Part shown: one piece after another, positions 4,829-8,006 of the stretch | How the letters are laid out: each line of letters opens with the position of its first letter | Position numbering within the stretch: position 1 is the stretch's first letter | Assembly (NCBI GenBank): GCA_018896315.1 | Contig: JAHIMV010000018.1 | Coordinates: 1-8,006, forward strand | DNA from: Patescibacteria group bacterium | GTDB lineage: Bacteria; Patescibacteriota; Patescibacteriia; UBA2591; UBA6264 | Length of the DNA stretch: 8,006 nucleotides | Direction of reading: 5' to 3' | Program-made: the position numbers and the translations under genes | Notes under the pieces: generated by a model | Databases searched by the model: none | Told to the model about the DNA's origin: nothing | The model's input: the letters and a program-made list of their open reading frames with translations, nothing else

Positions 4829-4836
4829 TTAAGCTT

Positions 4837-6504
4837 ATGTATATGAAAAGAGAGTTTGTTGAATTTCGGCCAGACAAAGTAAAAACACCTGCAGGCGAAA
4901 CTACGGATACGGTAGTTATAATTGATAAATCTTCAGGTGAAATTGCTTTTAAGGGCGATCCGCGCCAAACCAGAGAATGGTTGGAAGGACAAGAATCTAA
5001 AGAAAGAGACAAAACGGGTCCGGAAATTGAAACAGTTGAAAAGGTTAAAGGCGGGACAGTTATTCCAGGAATGGTTGATACTCATGAACATCCATTTCTT
5101 TATGCTTCCTTGGCAAATATGGTTGATTTAAGTGAAGCAGGAAAATTGTCAGAACTCATTGACCAGGTTAAAAAAGCAGGTTCTGATAAGAGCCCAGATC
5201 CATTGGTTTGTGGTTATTGGCACACTGAAGTTATTTCCAGGCTTTCAAAGCAAGATTTAGATGAGGCAGTTCCAGATCGGCCGGTTATTGTTTATGATAC
5301 CTCTTTTCACGGAGCAGTTGTAAACACTGAAATGGCCAAAATGCTTAAATCTGCAATCAGTCCCGAAGAAGACATTTTAGGAGAATTTAACATCAAAACA
5401 GGTCGGATTACAGAAGGCTTTACAATTAAAGCTTTTGAGGTTATTTCTCCACCAGCTGAGATTATTGAAGGCCGGGTTGAAAAAACTTTTGAAGAATATT
5501 TTTCCAACGGTATTACTGGAGTTCATGACATGGCTGTAAATTCATGGAGTGAATTAATGGCTTTTTTGCAAATGCGCAAGAAATGGAAGAACAAAGAATT
5601 TTCCTTTCCTGTTGCCCGAACTTTTCTTATGGCTCCGATGTTAGAAAAGCTCTTTAAAAGTCAGAGAGAATTAGAACAGGCTGGACTTTGGGATGACAAG
5701 CTTTTGCCGACTTTAGGACTAAAGTTTATCACTGATGGTTCTCTTGGTTCTAGAACAGCTCGATTATCTGAACAGTATCTTGACAAAGAGACCCGTGGAC
5801 AATGGGTTGTTAGAGTAAAAGAAATGAACAGGGTAATAGAATTCGCTCTTAAACACGGAATAGACCAGGTAGCTTTTCATGCTATTGGCGATGCAGCAAT
5901 TAAAAGAGTGGTTCGTTTAGCTCAGCAATGGGGTAAAAAAGGACAAGACCTTGTTGGAAAGGATGTTGATTTGGCTCGTTGGCGCATTGAACACTTTGAA
6001 ATGCCAACTCCGGAGACCATGCAAGATGTTAAGGATTTAGGTATGTGGGTTTCTATGCAGCCAAATTTTTTAACCGATTATATTTATCGCGATCGGTTAG
6101 GGGATAGGGTTAAATGGATTTGTCCTCATCGGAAAGCTTTAGGGTATAAAATTCCTATGATGTTCGGGACTGATGGTATGCCTATGGAAACCTTATTCGG
6201 TCTTTGGGCCGCTACTCACGCCTTAGAAGAAGATCAGCGTTTGAACTTTGAAGAGGCAATGATGGCTTTTTCAATTACTCCAGGCAAGTATACCGGAGAG
6301 AAAAGAGGTTTATTAGAACCAGGAGAAAAAGCAGATATTGCCGTGGTAGATACGGATGATTTTGAACAAATAATTGGCGGAACTCAGCCTCAAACAGTTC
6401 AAGATTTTGCCGACATACAGAAAGGAATTCAAACTAAATTGAGAACAGATTTACCAGTATTAGGGACCTATGTCGCAGGAAGGAAGGTTTATGAAAAAAA
6501 ATAA
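4837..6504 (+). CDS. YtcJ-type metal-dependent amidohydrolase
   Basis: A 555-residue amidohydrolase of the superfamily-3 / YtcJ type (metal-dependent TIM-barrel hydrolase). The small beta-sandwich is split between residues 1-75 and about 490-555 (GLLEPGEKADIAVVD, 491-505). Metal-site motifs are VIPGMVDTHEHP (75-86; His83 and His85), Lys296 in LGLKFITDGSLGSRTA (a candidate carboxylated lysine), His348 in QVAFHAIGDAA, His386 in RWRIEHFE, and Asp446 in MMFGTDGMP. These give the full usual ligand set, so it is likely active. Relatives hydrolyse C-N bonds in amides, formamides or cyclic ureas; the substrate cannot be read from sequence. The length is normal and there is no signal peptide. It is a single-gene unit with its own strong promoter, Shine-Dalgarno site and terminator, suggesting higher expression than its neighbours. 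Confidence 0.9.
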   Translation: MYMKREFVEFRPDKVKTPAGETTDTVVIIDKSSGEIAFKGDPRQTREWLEGQESKERDKTGPEIETVEKVKGGTVIPGMVDTHEHPFLYASLANMVDLSEAGKLSELIDQVKKAGSDKSPDPLVCGYWHTEVISRLSKQDLDEAVPDRPVIVYDTSFHGAVVNTEMAKMLKSAISPEEDILGEFNIKTGRITEGFTIKAFEVISPPAEIIEGRVEKTFEEYFSNGITGVHDMAVNSWSELMAFLQMRKKWKNKEFSFPVARTFLMAPMLEKLFKSQRELEQAGLWDDKLLPTLGLKFITDGSLGSRTARLSEQYLDKETRGQWVVRVKEMNRVIEFALKHGIDQVAFHAIGDAAIKRVVRLAQQWGKKGQDLVGKDVDLARWRIEHFEMPTPETMQDVKDLGMWVSMQPNFLTDYIYRDRLGDRVKWICPHRKALGYKIPMMFGTDGMPMETLFGLWAATHALEEDQRLNFEEAMMAFSITPGKYTGEKRGLLEPGEKADIAVVDTDDFEQIIGGTQPQTVQDFADIQKGIQTKLRTDLPVLGTYVAGRKVYEKK

Positions 6505-6512
6505 GTAATTAT

Positions 6513-6549
6513 AATGGGTGAGTTTATTTAACCAATAACTCACCCATTT
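6513..6549 (+). terminator. Intrinsic terminator after the amidohydrolase gene
   Basis: A 12-bp perfect stem (AATGGGTGAGTT at 6513-6524, AACTCACCCATT at 6537-6548) with a 12-nt AT-rich loop, 8 nt after the stop codon. The following sequence (TAACTTAACAATAAT) has only a weak T-tract, so efficiency may be moderate. The stem is symmetric but no convergent gene follows. Confidence 0.75.
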
Positions 6550-6576
6550 AACTTAACAATAATATTTAAATATAAT
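6548..6576 (+). promoter_or_regulatory. Promoter for the MtxX-like / carbamoyltransferase-like pair
   Basis: A -35-like TTAACT (6548-6553) with a 17-nt spacer to a perfect -10 TATAAT (6571-6576). Transcription would start near 6583, leaving a leader of about 18 nt with no Shine-Dalgarno site. The -35 overlaps the last base of the terminator stem, so readthrough and new initiation are closely juxtaposed. Confidence 0.6.
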
Positions 6577-6600
6577 TAAATCATTTTAATTTAATGGTTT

Positions 6601-7506
6601 ATGAAATCGTTTCATAAAAGTTTTTACAAAATTGAGGCTGTAGCAAAAAAACGGCGGGCTAAAGTCGGGATTGGCATTTTACGTCCAAATCCAGAGATTA
6701 TTAAACATCTTAAAATTGGAGCAAGATATGCTGATTTAACTATAGTTTGTAAAAAGCTAATTAAAGGTTTTAATTGTTTAGCTTTAGGTGAGGTTTCAGA
6801 AGAAGAATATTCTCAAGCTTTAATCAATCTTTTACAAGAGAATAAAATTGAGGGTATGGTCAGGGGACATGTTAGATTTAGTCCTTTTGAAAAAATATTT
6901 ATGGACATCTATAAGTATAAAAAACTGAGGTTTTTAGGACTTTTAAGAGATTTAGACGGCCGGGAATGGTTTTATATTGACGCTGACCCTTTTGATATGC
7001 CAGGACCAGCCCCAGAAGAAATGCTTTTATTAATTGAACAAGCAGCTCATTATATGAAGATGTTTGGGATAGAGCCAGTAATCGGGATGTCTGCTGGGGA
7101 TTTTACCGAAGACAGGGGAGATAACCCTTGGATTGATCAGACAATTCATAACGCGGAATATATGACTAAAGTTTTAAAAGACGAAGGATATAATATTACA
7201 AATTATGCTCATTTAATTGATCAATCTGTTAAAAATGCTAATTTAGTTATTTTAGGTCCCACTGGGTCGCATGGAAATTTCCTTTATCGTTTACTTTATC
7301 AGATAGGGGGAGCCTTAGAAGCAGGAGGACCAGTTTTGGTTCCGGAAGCCTGTATCGATTGCTCTCGTTATCATAATAAATATTCAACTCATATTATTTG
7401 GGCCGCGGCTGAAGCTAATCTTAAAGCTGAAGGTAAATTAGATAAAGTTTATGAACCATATAAAGATTCTAAAAAGAAATGGAGTAAATATAGAGTAATT
7501 AGATAA
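6601..7506 (+). CDS. MtxX-like protein, phosphate acyltransferase superfamily
   Basis: A 301-residue protein related to methanogenesis marker 4 / MtxX, a family resembling phosphate acetyl- and butyryltransferases. Matching segments in order: KVGIGILRPNPEI (21-33) at the N-terminus; IEGMVRGHVRFSPFEK (83-98), like the family's I-D-G-x-V-R-G; DLDGREWFYIDADPFD (117-132); GIEPVIGMSAGDFTEDRG (156-173) with DNPWIDQTIHNAEYM (174-188); and NANLVILGPTGSHGNFLYR (212-230) with GGPVLVPEACIDCSR (242-256), the counterpart of the acyltransferases' glycine-rich phosphate site. No membrane segment or signal peptide. The mtx assignment as a methyltransferase subunit is old; the fold points to acyl-phosphate chemistry, but no reaction is established. 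It starts a two-gene unit, 5 nt before a carbamoyltransferase-like gene. The homology rests on remembered motifs and is fairly strong; the function is open. Confidence 0.7.
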   Translation: MKSFHKSFYKIEAVAKKRRAKVGIGILRPNPEIIKHLKIGARYADLTIVCKKLIKGFNCLALGEVSEEEYSQALINLLQENKIEGMVRGHVRFSPFEKIFMDIYKYKKLRFLGLLRDLDGREWFYIDADPFDMPGPAPEEMLLLIEQAAHYMKMFGIEPVIGMSAGDFTEDRGDNPWIDQTIHNAEYMTKVLKDEGYNITNYAHLIDQSVKNANLVILGPTGSHGNFLYRLLYQIGGALEAGGPVLVPEACIDCSRYHNKYSTHIIWAAAEANLKAEGKLDKVYEPYKDSKKKWSKYRVIR

Positions 7507-7511
7507 AATAT

Positions 7512-8006
7512 ATGAAAATTAAACATTTTATTAAAACTCAAGATTTTACCAAGGAGGAATATTTAGAAATTTGTCGTCGGGCAGAAATTTTTCAAAAAGG
7601 AATTGAGGAACAAGGGAAAAGTTTTACTCATTTATGCCCGGGAAAAGTTATTGCTACAATGTTTTTTCAGGAAAGTGCCAGAACCGCTACTGGACTTCAG
7701 TCAGCCATGATTAAATTAGGCGGGGGTTATGTTGGAGTTAGTGGGACAGCAGGAACTTATATAGCCTCAGGCGAAGAGGACTTAGATGATTTTTTAACTT
7801 CTTTTATTCCTTTTTGTGATTTAATGGCAGTTAGGCATAAGTTTTTGGAGTTAGATAAAATAGTTGATAGTTGGCCTGTCCCTTTAATCAATGCGATGTG
7901 TGGAGGAGATGAGCACAGTATTGCCGCATTAGGAATGGTTTATTCAATGTATAAAAGAAATCCTAATTTTAAGGATATGAAATATGGAATTTATGGAATG
8001 ATTAAA
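7512..8006 (+). CDS. Divergent aspartate/ornithine carbamoyltransferase-like protein, 3' end outside window
   Basis: The first 165 residues of a protein in the ATCase/OTCase family, which transfers carbamoyl from carbamoyl phosphate to an amine. The N-terminal domain is recognisable: FFQESARTATGL (51-62) for the F-x-E-x-S-T-R-T-R carbamoyl-phosphate loop, the 80s loop as GTYIASGEEDLDDF (81-94), DLMAVRHKF (103-111) with Arg108, and PLINAMCGGDEHSIAAL (124-140) for the N-A-G-D-x-x-x-H-P-T-Q segment. Ser55, Arg57, Thr58, Arg108 and His135 are kept. The second loop residue is Ala56, the catalytic loop lysine is replaced by Ser86, and P-T-Q is replaced by Ser-Ile-Ala (136-138). The second, amine-binding domain is cut off. 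It follows the MtxX-like gene by 5 nt without its own Shine-Dalgarno site, so the two are probably translated from one mRNA. Likely a paralogue with altered chemistry rather than a standard PyrB. Confidence 0.8.
   Translation, partial: MKIKHFIKTQDFTKEEYLEICRRAEIFQKGIEEQGKSFTHLCPGKVIATMFFQESARTATGLQSAMIKLGGGYVGVSGTAGTYIASGEEDLDDFLTSFIPFCDLMAVRHKFLELDKIVDSWPVPLINAMCGGDEHSIAALGMVYSMYKRNPNFKDMKYGIYGMIK

Noticed and set aside
4798..4836. Riboswitch in the amidohydrolase leader
   Set aside because: The leader is only about 39 nt, AT-rich and without a stable stem.
4922..5131. 69-residue + strand frame inside the amidohydrolase gene
   Set aside because: An out-of-frame shadow of a conserved enzyme with no ribosome site of its own.

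Overview
The window is AT-rich, and every gene I can support lies on the + strand. All seven complete or 3'-complete reading frames end in TAA and use the standard code. Short intergenic gaps, few Shine-Dalgarno sites, several likely leaderless or near-leaderless starts, a high density of short palindromic repeats and the gene families present all suggest a Candidate Phyla Radiation (Patescibacteria, Parcubacteria-like) bacterium. This assignment is inferred from style and gene content; there is no rRNA here to confirm it.

Region 1 (1-1240) holds the 3' part of a LivF-type ABC transporter ATPase without its Walker A region, followed by scpB for the chromosome segregation/condensation protein ScpB. 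A 30-nt double hairpin sits in frame in the ABC gene. A second palindrome family lies between the two genes, and a half copy of it encodes part of the ScpB N-terminus.

Region 2 (1241-2269) is the accessory, repeat-rich part. A REP-associated tyrosine transposase (RAYT, Y1/IS200-like) is flanked by two copies of one palindrome in opposite orientation. Two copies of another palindrome, exact reverse complements of each other, lie in frame inside its coding sequence. Downstream are a 5' tRNA fragment, a complete tRNA-Arg(CCG) and an overlapping pair of hairpins. The first 2.2 kb thus carries five unrelated palindrome families; I found none of them in the remaining 5.8 kb.

Region 3 (2270-4754) has a histidine-phosphatase-like protein and a 523-residue protein ending in a PEP-utiliser phosphohistidine swivel domain but without a recognisable ATP-grasp domain.

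Region 4 (4755-8006) begins with a strong promoter and Shine-Dalgarno site driving a YtcJ-type amidohydrolase that ends at a clear terminator. A new promoter then precedes a two-gene unit: an MtxX-like (phosphate acyltransferase superfamily) protein and, 5 nt downstream, a divergent aspartate/ornithine carbamoyltransferase-like protein cut by the window end. The last two both belong to families that handle acyl or carbamoyl phosphates, so a shared pathway is plausible but unproven. The likeliest undescribed biology is the self-palindrome-carrying RAYT locus and the MtxX-like/carbamoyltransferase-like pair. No stretch over 300 bases lacks an annotated feature.
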